From contig OZ345363.1 in NCBI GenBank assembly GCA_977006965.1, forward strand, positions 2,604,001 to 2,668,000: a DNA stretch of 64,000 nt. Direction: 5' to 3'. The position numbers were made by a program, and so were the translations under genes. Source of the DNA: Phymatolithon calcareum (Eukaryota > Rhodophyta > Florideophyceae > Hapalidiales). A model generated the notes under the pieces. It did not search any database. It saw only the letters and a program-made list of their open reading frames with translations, and was not told where the DNA came from. Shown one piece after another: positions 23,081-33,028 of this stretch; within the stretch, counting starts at the first letter, position 1; each line of letters starts with the position of its first letter.

Positions 23081-23734
23081 GTGAATCATCAATTGGATAA
23101 TAATAATCCTAACCAATCACCGTCGTCGTTCTCTGGCTGTACTTCAACCGTCACCCACGGCTTAAGTCACTTATCCGCTCATCATACCGTGACGTCGTCT
23201 CCCGGTCCGGAAATTATTTCGAATAAATCGTCACGCGCCAGAAGCCCTTCGACCAATCACAGGGCTCCTTCCGGAATTACTGTGTCATCACACAGCGCCA
23301 CACCAACGGTCCAGAATCGTATCCCGAGCACCACAAGCACTGCCATTTCGAAGCAGGCCCTGCGAAACCGGACGAAACGGGCCAAGTCTCTGCGTCACAA
23401 GCCAGCCTCTGACAGGCGTACAGGACCGACTCAACCGGCTGTACACTCCGCTAGCAAGTACCGTCTTGCGTGGCAGCGTGACACAGAGCGTAACATACGC
23501 AACCAACGTTACATATTCACCACCTTTTTCTGTGTCCTGTGCCAGCACCAAAGCCGCAATTCCGACGCAACTTTTCGGTCGCACCTAATAGGAAAGAAGC
23601 ACAAAAACAAAGTTTTTGCCCTTCACCCCAAAGGTTGTACTCTTTGTGGTGAGCGTCCGTTCAAAAATTCAAAAGAGCGGAATGATCATTTTGCATCCAA
23701 CCGCCACAAAAGTAAGCTTGCTAAGTCTCGTTAA
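23081..23734 (+). CDS. Accessory ORF with two matrin/U1-type C2H2 zinc fingers (copia B, ORF0)
   Basis: Open frame of 217 codons (open since a TGA at 23072) between the 5' LTR and gag. The first about 125 residues are low-complexity S/T/P/R-rich and basic. The C-terminus holds two zinc fingers: C-x2-C-x12-H-x5-H (CVLC...H-LIGKK-H) and, about 11 residues later, C-x2-C-x13-H-x5-H (CTLC...H-FASNR-H), each followed by a basic tail. The His spacing of five and the KH or RH ending are typical of RNA-binding U1C/matrin-type fingers. The frame contains no ATG at all and the nominal start is GTG, so initiation must be non-AUG or through splicing or frameshifting from upstream. It is probably a nucleic-acid-binding accessory protein of the element. 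The gypsy element at 26774-33023 carries a counterpart. Confidence 0.7.
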   Translation: MNHQLDNNNPNQSPSSFSGCTSTVTHGLSHLSAHHTVTSSPGPEIISNKSSRARSPSTNHRAPSGITVSSHSATPTVQNRIPSTTSTAISKQALRNRTKRAKSLRHKPASDRRTGPTQPAVHSASKYRLAWQRDTERNIRNQRYIFTTFFCVLCQHQSRNSDATFRSHLIGKKHKNKVFALHPKGCTLCGERPFKNSKERNDHFASNRHKSKLAKSR

Positions 23735-23855
23735 TTACATTTTTCTGCTTAAAAGCATCGGCTCTTTCCAGCTGATAACTTTTCATCTTTTCGTTAAATA
23801 CATTTTTTTGTTGAAAAGATCTGAAAGTTAGATTAATTTAACTATCTTAGCCAAT

Positions 23856-25232
23856 ATGTCTATAACCGAAGACCTGGAAACCAACCTTCCACAGTGGATA
23901 CAGGAGGATGACAACACCAACTCCGCTGATACATCTATGCGTCAGGCTATGATTCGATACTTGTATAGCAGATCCCCGGACACTGTGTTGGAGTGCGCTC
24001 GTCTGACGGTCAGTTTTGAAAACCTTTGGGAATGCTCCAACACTTACGCATTTGCCTTGTATCAAATGCTATTAGCGAAAGGCGTAAACATCCCTCCCCC
24101 ATCAGGCTCTGAGGCTGAAGAGGGTGTCAACGTGTTTCTCTGTAAGTTTTTGTTTCCTACGTTGTGTGAACAACATATGCAACGTCAAAATCCAAGATCC
24201 GAGACAATCAGCATCGCTACATCTACTCCTCATCCAGAACCCTCACGGTCCGAGCATTCAGCTGTTCGTCACTCCAATATGGTACCTCAAAGCCCCGTTG
24301 TTGCACAAGGACCGACTGGTAAGTGATCAAATGGTTTCGAGCCCTCCCGATTTAATAGGGCGCCCCAAAATCAAGCTCGTGCGCAAGCTCAGACCACCGT
24401 CAATATAAGAGCTTCCGCTGGTAGTCCGGCTGACACCATTGACCAAAAAAAACGTGAACATGTTGCTGAGCAGCAAGCGTTGCGGAATATGCCGACAACA
24501 TACTCCAGGCTTCCGACATCACTCCCCAGAGATACTCCTGCCCATCATCTCCCGGAGAGCCAATCTCGGAACGTCGTCCCAGCACTGTCCACAAATAACG
24601 AAGTAGTTGTATCTATGCCGCATACATTTAATGGACAATTGTCGCAAGGATGTTATTCAAACGTCGGATCTCACTCCAGCAGAGTGACTCCACTACCTGC
24701 TTCGCGCCCCACAAAAGGTAGACCTGGCGATATAGCCAAATACTACTCTGCCCGGGGATCTCGATATTCTGGAAGAAACTCAGATTTGCACAGTCTATCG
24801 AGACACCAAGTGGCTTATTACGCTCAAGCCCATCTATGTGGACTCAACGCTACAGAAGGACTCGAATGTCTCATGAATATGATAGAAACCCACTCTTTTG
24901 CCGGTCTTTTCTTCTACAACGAGATATTCCAACAAGTTTCGACACTCGAAGCAGCGTTTCAAAAGCTCTTTAAATGGTCCTACAGTAGCTCAAACATGGA
25001 ATCTAATCTAAGGGAATGGCGTAGTCACAAATTCACCTCCTTTAAGACCGAGCTTGACACCTGGTCTGATGCAATGGGAAAACTTTACGAAACATCCCTT
25101 CTACTGCAAGACCAGCTCGATGCTGTTCATCAACATCCCGTTCTCCTTCTCGAAGTTCTGGAATCAGCAAACTTGTGTCGTGGGCAGATCAACACGAGAT
25201 TCTTTCTGAACATCAAACCAGTGATGTTATGA
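23856..25232 (+). pseudogene. Copia B gag with one in-frame stop
   Basis: True ATG at 23856. Frames 23856-24326 and 24480-25232 are the same frame, separated only by a TGA at 24324-24326. The codons between (SNGFEPSRFNRAPQN and on) are open, so this is one gag of about 458 codons. The TGA sits inside ACTGGTAAGTGATC, which has a perfect 5' splice-site core (GTAAGT); a spliced or readthrough form is conceivable, as is simple mutation. The C-terminal half (about residues 245-400) is helical and resembles a copia capsid (NATEGLECLMNM, FQKLFKWSYSSSNME). No zinc knuckle seen. The gag-like sequence seems to continue in the -1 frame from 25175. Confidence 0.65.
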
Positions 25233-26771
25233 TATCTGCCTTCGCAGCATATCAAGCGAATGAGGATCTAAATACTTCTACCGTCATGATCACTGCACTA
25301 AGCTCCAAGTCATTGTCAAACCTCAACAAAGCTGTTAACGACAAAGTTTTAAAAGGCATGAAGAATAATTCTGAGGAATTTGAAGGAGTAATGATTGACA
25401 ATGGGGCAGCAAAATCTCCGACTGGACTCCCTGCCTAAATACGGTACTGTGTTCATACTGCATCTCAACCTCACTTGCGCCCTTGAAATCGTGCTTTTCG
25501 AGGCATAGGCCATGGTGTGGTCCACGCTCTTGGTATTGCATCAATTCGTATGCCTCCAGGACCTGATTTATTCCTCACCTTTGACGTGGACGTTGTCGAT
25601 CATGATGTTCCTCTCATATTTGGTCTAGAACATCACAGAGCGCTTATGTGCAGCTCAAATGAGTTCGACAATACATTCACTCATCATCCGTCCGCTACTG
25701 TCGTCCCAGTAACCTTCGTTGAGGGTACCAAAGGAGCTGGTGGGCACCTTTACATAAAATGGACTGCGGATAACGTATTGTTTACGGAGCCCGAGCTAAA
25801 AAAGCTCCACAATCAATTCGGACATCTGTCAAATGACTCACTTTTCAACCTTCTAAAGAAGGCCTCTCCATCAAACGTCAACGCGAACGTTCGGAAAACG
25901 TTAGAGGACATCATTAAAACATGTTCTGCTTGCCAAACATGGGCTCCAAGAGCTTCTCGTTTTCGAGTCTCTCTTCCAGCTGACAAAATCTACTTGAACC
26001 TTGATATTGAGGTCTACGTCTTCTTTATTGATGGTGATCCAGTCCTGCACATCATTGACCGAGGCACCCGTTACTCCGTCCCAAAATTTATGATGAGACA
26101 AACAGCAGAATACACCTGGAATCTGATCGTCGATTTCTGGATCACTGTTTTTACTGGATATCCTTCCATCACAGCCCAAGATCAGGGAGAAAACTTTGCT
26201 ACCGACTTTTTTCAAAATTCATGCTCGCAACTAGGAATCACCACCTCAGATATCCCTGTGGAGTCGTCAAATTCCTTGTCACTCTGTGAGCGTTATCATG
26301 GTCCTATTCGTCGCGTATACAACAAACTTAAGGACGATTTTCCGCAAATGGATAAAAGCACCAGACTATCACTCTCTTTTCACGCAATGAACACGACCAC
26401 AGGACCAAACGGTCTCACACCTTGTCTTCTGCTTTTCGGCATTGTTCCTCGTCTTCCGCTACCAAATGTGTCTACCATGGCTCTATCTCAGAAACAGCGC
26501 TTTAAAGCCATGGCAGCAGCGAGGAAAGAGATGGAAACCATCGCAGCACAACGCCGTGTCGCAGCAGCGCTCAAGCACCATGCAGGAGCTCCACACCCTG
26601 TATATGAGTTTGGAGATAAAGTCAGAATCTTTCGTAAAGAAATCCCTCGGTTCGAGGGCCCATACACTGTCCACAGCTACGACAACAGAAAAACTGTATA
26701 CGTGCAAGTTGGAAATAATATCAAACCATTTTCGACGTCTGCTGCCAAAAGAGCCCACCCTGATGAAAACA
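25175..26771 (+). pseudogene. Copia B protease and integrase (pol, first part)
   Basis: One frame, -1 relative to gag, runs from 25175 to the gypsy insertion. It starts with the end of gag, then an aspartic protease site MIDNGAAKSPTG (DNGA in place of DSGA). Two in-frame stops follow (TAA 25436-25438, TGA 25484-25486), with recognisable protease sequence continuing through them. The integrase has the zinc domain (LHNQFGHLS...CSACQTW), catalytic Asp in LNLDIEV, Asp in ITAQDQGENF and Glu in SLCERYHGPIRR, then a C-terminal basic part. The open frame runs on to 26809 only because gypsy LTR sequence happens to extend it; the native sequence ends at codon ATG 26771-26773. Confidence 0.8.
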
Positions 26772-26773
26772 TG

Positions 26774-27355
26774 TGTCGGGTTCAAGACACAAGCTGGCAG
26801 ATCCGTTGACCAGAGTTTGAGGACTACTGGTCAAGGAGGGTTTATATAGACTAGAAGTAGAACCATAGTGAGAGTCTAAACAAAGGCGTGTGTCGACACT
26901 AATGTGAAGAGACACACGGGACAAATAGATGGCTAAAAACAATTGGTCTAACGTCAACATGGGGGAGGGAGATACTAATGGCAGAATATCATTGGCCGCA
27001 AGAGTAATCGGCAATGAGGAAGCCGTCGAGGGTTCAATGGCGGTTGCTCATTGGTCACAACGATGAGGAGTAAGACGAGGAACTATGGAAGGCGGAGATT
27101 GGCTAAACATGATGGACTCGAGAGAGGCTCTTCAAAAGCGCTCCGCGCTCTTAGCCGCGGTCACAGTGACATGATGTATGATAGATTGTGACGTGACGTG
27201 TAACGTGTGACTGGGAATCGTAACGAGGAGGAATAGAGTATGATTGATCAACGGAGTAACGATATGATGGGATGGTATGATATTGACTATGTTTCTGGTG
27301 TTGATAAGGGTGTTTGATCACGTCACAAGAGTGACGTGAGTGACTGTTCGTCACA
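26774..27355 (-). repeat. 3' LTR of gypsy chromovirus
   Basis: 582 bp; on the minus strand begins TGTGACGAACAG and ends in CCCGACA. Contains a run of TGACGTGA-like motifs that could bind bZIP factors. Confidence 0.92.
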
Positions 27356-27365
27356 TGCCTCCCTC

Positions 27366-28102
27366 CTAGGGGAAGCATCGTCCCGATGCTTCGTAGTTTT
27401 GAAAAATGTCTTGCGCATTCTCGAGGTCTTGTTCGGTTTGCCAAGTGTTCTCGTGTTCAGGATATCCTTTCCACTTAACTAAGAACTCAGCTTTTCGGTG
27501 ACGCTTTCGATGCACTAGAATGTCTTCAACTTCGTATTCTTGCTCTCCGGTCTTTAGCAGAATAGCGGGCGAGGGTGCTGGGTCTCTTGAGAAGGTATCT
27601 TCAACAAATGGCTTTAGTAGACTGACGTGGAAAGTGTCATGAATACCTTTTTGCTTCAATGGTTCAGACAAGTCTAGGGCGAAAGCAACGTCATTAATTT
27701 TCTTCCTGATCACGAATGGCCACAATATTTTGGATGTAGCTTTTTTGAGCCTGTTCCGTCCGTAAGAGAAAGATTCTTTGTTGACAACCAGACTTTGTCG
27801 TCAACTGCAAATTGGTGTGGCAAACGTAATTTGTTGGTATACTCTGCCATTTTGACGTTCTTTTTCCTTATGTTCGCACTTGAAAATGTAGAGGTGTCTT
27901 GTATGTCTTTCAGGAACTGTGATACCGATGGGTTGTTTGATGAAAGTGTCTGTAATGGGATGGTTCTTGGATGAATTCCGTAGTTCAAGTAAAATGGAGT
28001 ATACAACGTAGTGCTGTGAATGGATGAGTTGTACGCCACTTCGAAGTCGACAAGAAATTCGTCCCAGTTATTCTTTCTGAAATTTGCAAATGCTCGAATC
28101 AT
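27366..28102 (-). pseudogene. Chromovirus integrase C-terminus with chromodomain
   Basis: Frame 27710-28102 is the end of the integrase core and its C-terminal domain (AYNSSIHSTT..., KVWLSTKNL). After a shift near 27715, frame 27366-27725 continues with the GPF/Y-like region (FHVSLLKPF) and a canonical chromodomain: YEVEDILVHRKRH, then AEFLVKWKGYPEHENTW and LENAQDIFQNYE. Chromodomains direct integration to chromatin carrying methylated histones. The aromatic-cage positions Y, W and W are present. The last codons overlap a perfect 9-3-9 hairpin (27372-27392) lying just before the polypurine tract. Confidence 0.9.
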
Positions 28103-28127
28103 TTCCTCTGTTTTCCTATTGGATATT

Positions 28128-29651
28128 TCAGACTATCTTTGTGGATGATAGGCAGTAGAGGGCGAAATCTTTGTTCCGAGGAGTTTGAACAAGCTTTTCC
28201 AGAACTTGCTCATAAAAATGGTATCCCTGTCTGATATTATTTTGGATGGAATACCATGGTTTCTGTAGATATGTTCTTTGAAGAGTTTGGCGATTATTAG
28301 AGCATCTGCATTTTCTGGGATGGGGATGGATCGAATCATTTTTGAGAGCTTGTCCACAATGTTGAGAATGCCAGTATGGCCATTCTTTGTTTTTGGGAGA
28401 GTTGTAATGAAATCCATCGTGATTGTGGTCCATTTTGTGTCGGGCGGGTCGATTGGTTGTAGAAATCCAAACGGTTTGTGGTTTCTTGCTTTTGTCTGTT
28501 TGACAGATACGGCAGCTTTTAACGTATTCGTGTACGTCCTTCCGTAAGTTTTTCCAGAAATAGTAAGGTTGAATTCTATGTCTGGTCTTTGTGTCTCCAA
28601 GGTTCTCGGCGTTTGGGCTCGCATGGTGGTCGTGTAAGAGGTTCAACCTAAAGTTTCCTTTGGGGACACAAAACTTGTTTTCTCTGTATAAGATGCGGTC
28701 CAGAATCTTGAACGGATCGTTGGGGTCATTGTAAGGTTCATTAAACTCGGGGTCTTGTGCGTACTCGAACTCCAACTGTTTAACGATGGCTGGTCCAGGG
28801 TAGACAGTGGACACTGCATTTGTTTGGACAGTGTTTTTTATGACTTTTTGGAGAAGATCTTTGGCGTATTCGGCGGTGTTCGGGAGGTCTCCACCCTGTC
28901 TGGAGAGCGCGTCCGCTACTTGCTTTGAGTTGCCTTTGATAGGAATTATAGTAAAGTCAAACTCTGCAAGGCGCTCTAGCCAACGGACTTGTCGATTGGA
29001 GAGATGATCTTGTGTTTGAATGTAGCGTAAGGGGTAATGGTCTGTGCGGACTATGAATTTTCGGCCATGAAGGTAGCATCGCCAAGCACGTAGAGTGTCG
29101 ACAATGCCTAATAGCTCTAGGTCGTGGGCTGCATAGTTCTGTTCTGCAGTATTAAGTGTACGAGACGTGAAAGCTACTGGTTTACGTCCAGTGGCTCCGT
29201 CCTGTTCTAATACTGCTCCGATTGCTACTTTCGAAGCATCGGTCGTGAAAATGACGGGAAGATCATAACGGAATGTCTGTAAGACTGGTGCCGAAGTTAC
29301 TGAGTCTTTCAAGGCGTTGAAAGCTTTTTCAGTCGCATCCGTCCATACAAACGGTACGTTTTTTGTAAGTTCGGTCAGAGGTCTGGTGATTCTGGAGCAG
29401 TTTTTGATGAATCTGCCGCAATAGTTGACGAGTCCAAGGAACGATTGGACATCTTTCTTAGATTCAGGAGTTGGCCAGTCTGTGATAGCTTTCGTCTTGT
29501 GGAGGTTCATGGCCACGCCATTTGGTTTGAGGAAAACTCCGAGATAGTCGACCTGTTGAGATCCAAAGACACACTTTGAAACTTTCGCGTAAAGCTTCTC
29601 TTTTCGGAGAATTTCTAAAGTTTTCTTTAAGTGTTCAAGGTGTTCTCCCAA
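28128..29651 (-). pseudogene. Chromovirus RT thumb, RNase H and integrase
   Basis: Frame 28128-29651 encodes the RT C-terminal thumb (KCVFGSQQVDYLGVFL), RNase H (FTTDASKVAIGAVLEQ, then HDLELLGIVDTLRAWR and RTDHYPLRYI) and, after a linker, the integrase zinc domain. A frameshift near 28620 moves the integrase into frame 28133-28624, which has catalytic Asp in TMDFITTLP and Asp in SDRDTIF. At the expected Glu block the sequence reads STAYHPQR, then TAG, then SEISNRKTEE: a few codons are lost and a stop gained, though the Glu itself is still encoded. The element's own integration machinery is therefore dead. Confidence 0.9.
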
Positions 29652-30115
29652 GTTTCACTGTAGATCAAGATATCATCAAGATAAATGGCAATGAACTTAT
29701 CCAAATATTCGATGAATGCTTCGTTCATTAATTCCATGAACTTAGCGGGAGCATTGCAAAGACCAAAGGGCACGACACAAAACTCGAAGTGTCCGTATCG
29801 TGTGCGGAATGCGGTTAGTGGAATCGACTTGGGGTCGAGTCTGATTTGATGATAGCCGCTTCTGAGGTCGATGGTTGTGAAATACTTTGCTGTAGACAGC
29901 TGGTCCAATATGTCGTCAATACGTGGTAGAGGATAGCTGTTCTTGAGCGTCAAGCGGTTCAGAGCTCGATAATCAACACATAGGCGTAATCCGCCATCCT
30001 TCTTGCTTGCAAATAAGATGGGTGCTCCCCAAGGGCTTGAACTTGGTTGTATGAACTCGTGATCGATAAGGACTGCTAGTTTTCTTTTGAGCTCTTTGAG
30101 GTCAGAGGTAGACAT
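29627..30115 (-). pseudogene. Chromovirus reverse transcriptase core
   Basis: 162-codon frame with the RT motifs in order: [49 protein letters not shown] (first Asp), [14 protein letters not shown] and the catalytic YLDDILIY. It overlaps the following frame (start 29651) by 25 bases, and the sequence continues there after a frameshift. Upstream, between 30115 and 30500, linker sequence is visible in other frames with stops (for example IILGKKWTTEHKAITN). Confidence 0.9.
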
Positions 30116-30498
30116 TCTATACAGTCCTTTCTTCTGGGGTACACTTCCGTCTTTGAGGTCGATAGAAAAATCTTGGCTTCGTTTCGGTGGAGTCCTTTGG
30201 GTAGAGTATCTGGAAATACGTCTTTGTATTCTCTCAATATTTTACTAATTTCTTAATTTTTCTTTTGTTCAGCATTCCCTTGGTCTGAGCTAGGTACTTT
30301 CCTTAGCATCACAGCGAAAGTAGGATATTATTTTCCATAGTCTCTTGTAATTGCGTTAACAGAGATTAGGTTTCTTTGGATCTGTGGCAACAATGGTGTG
30401 GGTTCTGCCTTTGTACGAGAATTTGATCTCGTTGGTGTAGTGGTTGGTAATCGCTTTATGTTCCGTAGTCCATTTTTTCCCTAAGATAATGTCATAGT

Positions 30499-30954
30499 TT
30501 AGGGGACAGACGGCGAAGCGAATCTTTCAGTATAGCCTCCTATACTGAGGACGAGAGGTTTTATTGTGGTTTTTAGTCTTTGGCTTGTGTTATTGGCCAT
30601 GAGCGCTTCGTGGAGCTCTTCCTTTATGGTTATATTGTTCCGAAGACAGAATTCTTCAGATAAATGGTTTAATTCTGCGCCGTCGTCGATGAGGACTTTG
30701 GCAGGAGCTCCAGCAAACATAGCTTTTGTGATCAATAGGCTTGATGTCGATGGTTCGAAAGGATTTTTTGTGTCATGTGGTTCAAGTGGAGTGACTTTGT
30801 TAACTTCGGCTTTTCTTGGTTTCGGTTGCTTTGGTTCAGGAACTGCAGTACTGTGGAGCCGACGGAATGTACTCAGTTCCTCTGGGCTTTTGGGCAGTTC
30901 TTCGCAATGTGACCTATTTCGCGGCAGCGGAGGCAACGTCCCTCTTTCATGCAT
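30499..30954 (-). pseudogene. Chromovirus protease
   Basis: Aspartic protease with active site VLIDDGAELNHLS (D-D-G in place of D-S/T-G), about residues 85-97 of this frame, preceded by a proline/lysine-rich linker. The frame is thrown shortly before 30499: the peptide GYTERFA continues in the next frame as VCPLNYDIILGKKW, the usual gypsy sequence after the protease. Confidence 0.75.
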
Positions 30955-31573
30955 TTCTCACGCTCTTCAGCGGTTAGTTTCTTAATTTGGACATTTACAA
31001 TATCCATTGGAACTGGATTTTGTGGCTGGTCCCCTTTCTCTGTGTGGTTCTTCGGTGTGTTTCCTGGTCTCGGAAGTCGGCTGTGTTCTGCTTCGACTCG
31101 TTCAGCATCACGCATGACGTCGGTGAGGCGTTCATATTCTTTTGTGCAAAGTTCTTTGAAGATATATTTTTTCAGGCCGCGAGTATAGCGATCGATCTGT
31201 TCTTCGACACTAATGTTGGGTATGTCAAGAACAATTCGCTGGAAGTCGTCGTTGAATGTTGATATGTCCTTCAACTGTTTCCATTTCGCAAGCTTGTCGC
31301 GAGCGATCTTTTCTTTATTCAGGGTATCGAAGCGGTTGATCAGTGCTTCTTTCAACTGAGTCCAGTTTGAGATACGCTGACCTTCTTCGGTCTCCTTGTG
31401 CACGATCCACCACTCGTGAGCGTGACCTTGAAGGTAGCTGATCGCAATTGGGAAGGCTTCTTCATCCGTAGAGTGGGCCAAGTAGTTGTTCATGTGTGTT
31501 GTCCAGCTCTTGATGGAGTCTGGAGGGCTGTAAGGGCCTGAGCTAAGTCCTGAATTGAAGACTGATTTTCCAT
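30873..31573 (-). pseudogene. Chromovirus gag
   Basis: The natural ATG is at 31573, 21 bases after the stop of the zinc-finger ORF. About 20 codons in, a one-base shift near 31508 moves the reading into frame 30873-31493. The product has a Ty3-type capsid (AISYLQGHAHEWW...WTQLKEALINRF, YTRGLKKYI) and one zinc knuckle CLRCREIGHIAKNC near the C-terminus. The frame ends at 30873, overlapping the protease frame by about 80 bases, as expected where a ribosomal frameshift joins gag and pol. Confidence 0.85.
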
Positions 31574-31594
31574 GGCAACAGAATCTAGCGATTT

Positions 31595-32302
31595 TTACTG
31601 ACGGGAGAGAACGGTTTTATGCTTACGGCCGTTGATGTGGCGGGAAAAATCTTCCGGGGAGTGGAAAATTTGGTCGCAAGGGTTGCACTTCTGTTGCTTG
31701 TATGAGACCTTGCGCTTATGCGCCTTGGTTTTCAAATGGGCTTGACGATGGTGTTCGGAAGGGAGGGAAACTTGGCAAGTTTCGCAAGTCAGTACCTTAG
31801 GGGCAGGACGACGACCTTGACGACGGCGACTCTGACGATGGATGGTCTTCTGGATCCGGAAGTTTTGAGCGTCCGGAAGAAGTCGAATCGGACGGGGAAC
31901 TGGCTGTCGTGCGTAGTGTGGGTGCGACGGCAGCTCAGCGGTGTTTAGGCAACGGATGGCTTGTCGGGCTTTGTTGAGAGTTTCTTCTGTCCGCTTTGCC
32001 GTCTTGTCTAGCCGGATGCTTAGAGGCTCGGCTGTACGAGGCGGAAGGCGAGGGATCGGACGTGAACGCGGAGGTGTCTTGTCTTTTCCGGTCGGAGGGT
32101 CAACGGCGATCGGTGACGGCGGTGGTGACGGAGAGCGATGCCTCGGAGTAGACGGGCAGCTCTTGTCCTCGTAATCCGAGTCGGCGTCCGAGGGTCTTGG
32201 GGTACGCGGTGAAGCTGGGCGGAATGCGTCCTCGTCGGCGGAGCTGTAGTCCGACGGGGACGGTGTTCTGTCCAAACGGTAAACTGAAGTCACTGCAAAC
32301 AC
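31595..32302 (-). CDS. Accessory ORF with two matrin/U1-type C2H2 zinc fingers (gypsy, ORF0)
   Basis: 235-codon frame between the 5' LTR and gag. Residues about 10-100 are SP/TP-rich (RTPSPSDYSS, RPASPRTPRPS, RHRSPSPPPSP). A basic stretch (HRQSRRRQGRRP) follows, then two fingers: CETC-x12-H-LKTKA-H and, ten residues on, CNPC-x12-H-INGRK-H, the matrin/U1 C-x2-C-x12-H-x5-H pattern. The architecture matches the copia B ORF at 23081-23734. Like it, this frame has no ATG anywhere; the nominal start is GTG directly after an in-frame TGA. A good 3' splice site (GTGTTTGCAG) lies at the start of the open frame, so an upstream coding exon is possible. Probable nucleic-acid-binding accessory protein. 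Confidence 0.7.
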   Translation of the reverse strand: MFAVTSVYRLDRTPSPSDYSSADEDAFRPASPRTPRPSDADSDYEDKSCPSTPRHRSPSPPPSPIAVDPPTGKDKTPPRSRPIPRLPPRTAEPLSIRLDKTAKRTEETLNKARQAIRCLNTAELPSHPHYARQPVPRPIRLLPDAQNFRIQKTIHRQSRRRQGRRPAPKVLTCETCQVSLPSEHHRQAHLKTKAHKRKVSYKQQKCNPCDQIFHSPEDFSRHINGRKHKTVLSRQ

Positions 32303-32440
32303 TCACAAGGGAGTCGAATTGTTAGTCCTCTTCGTCTCGAACAGCCGCGAACGCCGCTAAAGGGCGTAAACAACTGTCGGAGAGAAGGTTTGCGATGACG
32401 CCAACTTACTTTTGGGTTCTGTTGTCCGGTGCTATCAAGC

Positions 32441-33023
32441 TGTGGGGTTCAACACACAAGCTGGCAGATCCGTTGACCAGAGTTTGAGGACTAATGGTCA
32501 AGGAGGGTTTATATAGACTAGAAGTAGAACCATAGTGAAGAGTCTAAACAAAGGCGTGTGTCGACACTAATGTGAAGAGACACACGGGACAAATAGATAG
32601 CTAAAAACAATTGGTCTAACGTCAACATGGGGGAGGGAGATACTAATGGCAGAATATCATTGGCCGCAAGAGTAATCGGCAATGAGGAAGCCGTCGAGGG
32701 TTCAATGGCGGTTGCTCATTGGTCACAACGATGAGGAGTAAGACGAGGAACTATGGAAGGCGGAGATTGGCTAAACATGATGGACTCGAGAGAGGCTCTT
32801 CAAAAGCGCTCCGCGCTCTTAGCCGCGGTCACAGTGACATGATGTATGATAGATTGTGACGTGACGTGTAACGTGTGACTGGGAATCGTAACGAGGAGGA
32901 ATAGAGTATGATTGATCAACGGAGTAACGATATGATGGGATGGTATGATATTGACTATGTTTCTGGTGTTGATAAGGGTGTTTGATCACGTCACAAGAGT
33001 GACGTGAGTGACTGTTCGTCACA
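32441..33023 (-). repeat. 5' LTR of gypsy chromovirus
   Basis: 583 bp, nearly identical to 26774-27355. Followed on the plus side by ACATG, the second half of the target duplication. Confidence 0.92.
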
Positions 33024-33028
33024 ACATG

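Larger units (their letters stand above)
26774..33023 (-). mobile_element. Ty3/gypsy chromovirus inserted in copia B
   Basis: LTRs 26774-27355 and 32441-33023 are almost identical (I count about six differences in 582 bases). The element is flanked by a perfect 5-bp target duplication ACATG (26769-26773 and 33024-33028). Minus-strand order: zinc-finger ORF, gag, protease, RT, RNase H, integrase, chromodomain, then a polypurine tract AGGAGGGAGGCA abutting the 3' LTR. The order RT-RNase H-integrase plus the chromodomain define a chromovirus. Several frameshifts and stops make it non-autonomous despite its youth. The primer binding site next to the 5' LTR (GCTTGATAGCACCGG on the minus strand) does not match a tRNA 3' end I recognise. 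Confidence 0.95.

Noticed and set aside
27372-27392. 9-3-9 hairpin at the end of the chromodomain ORF as one of the palindromes
   Set aside because: It is shorter, lies in coding sequence just before the polypurine tract and is likely part of the element itself, so it is not counted with the intergenic palindromes.
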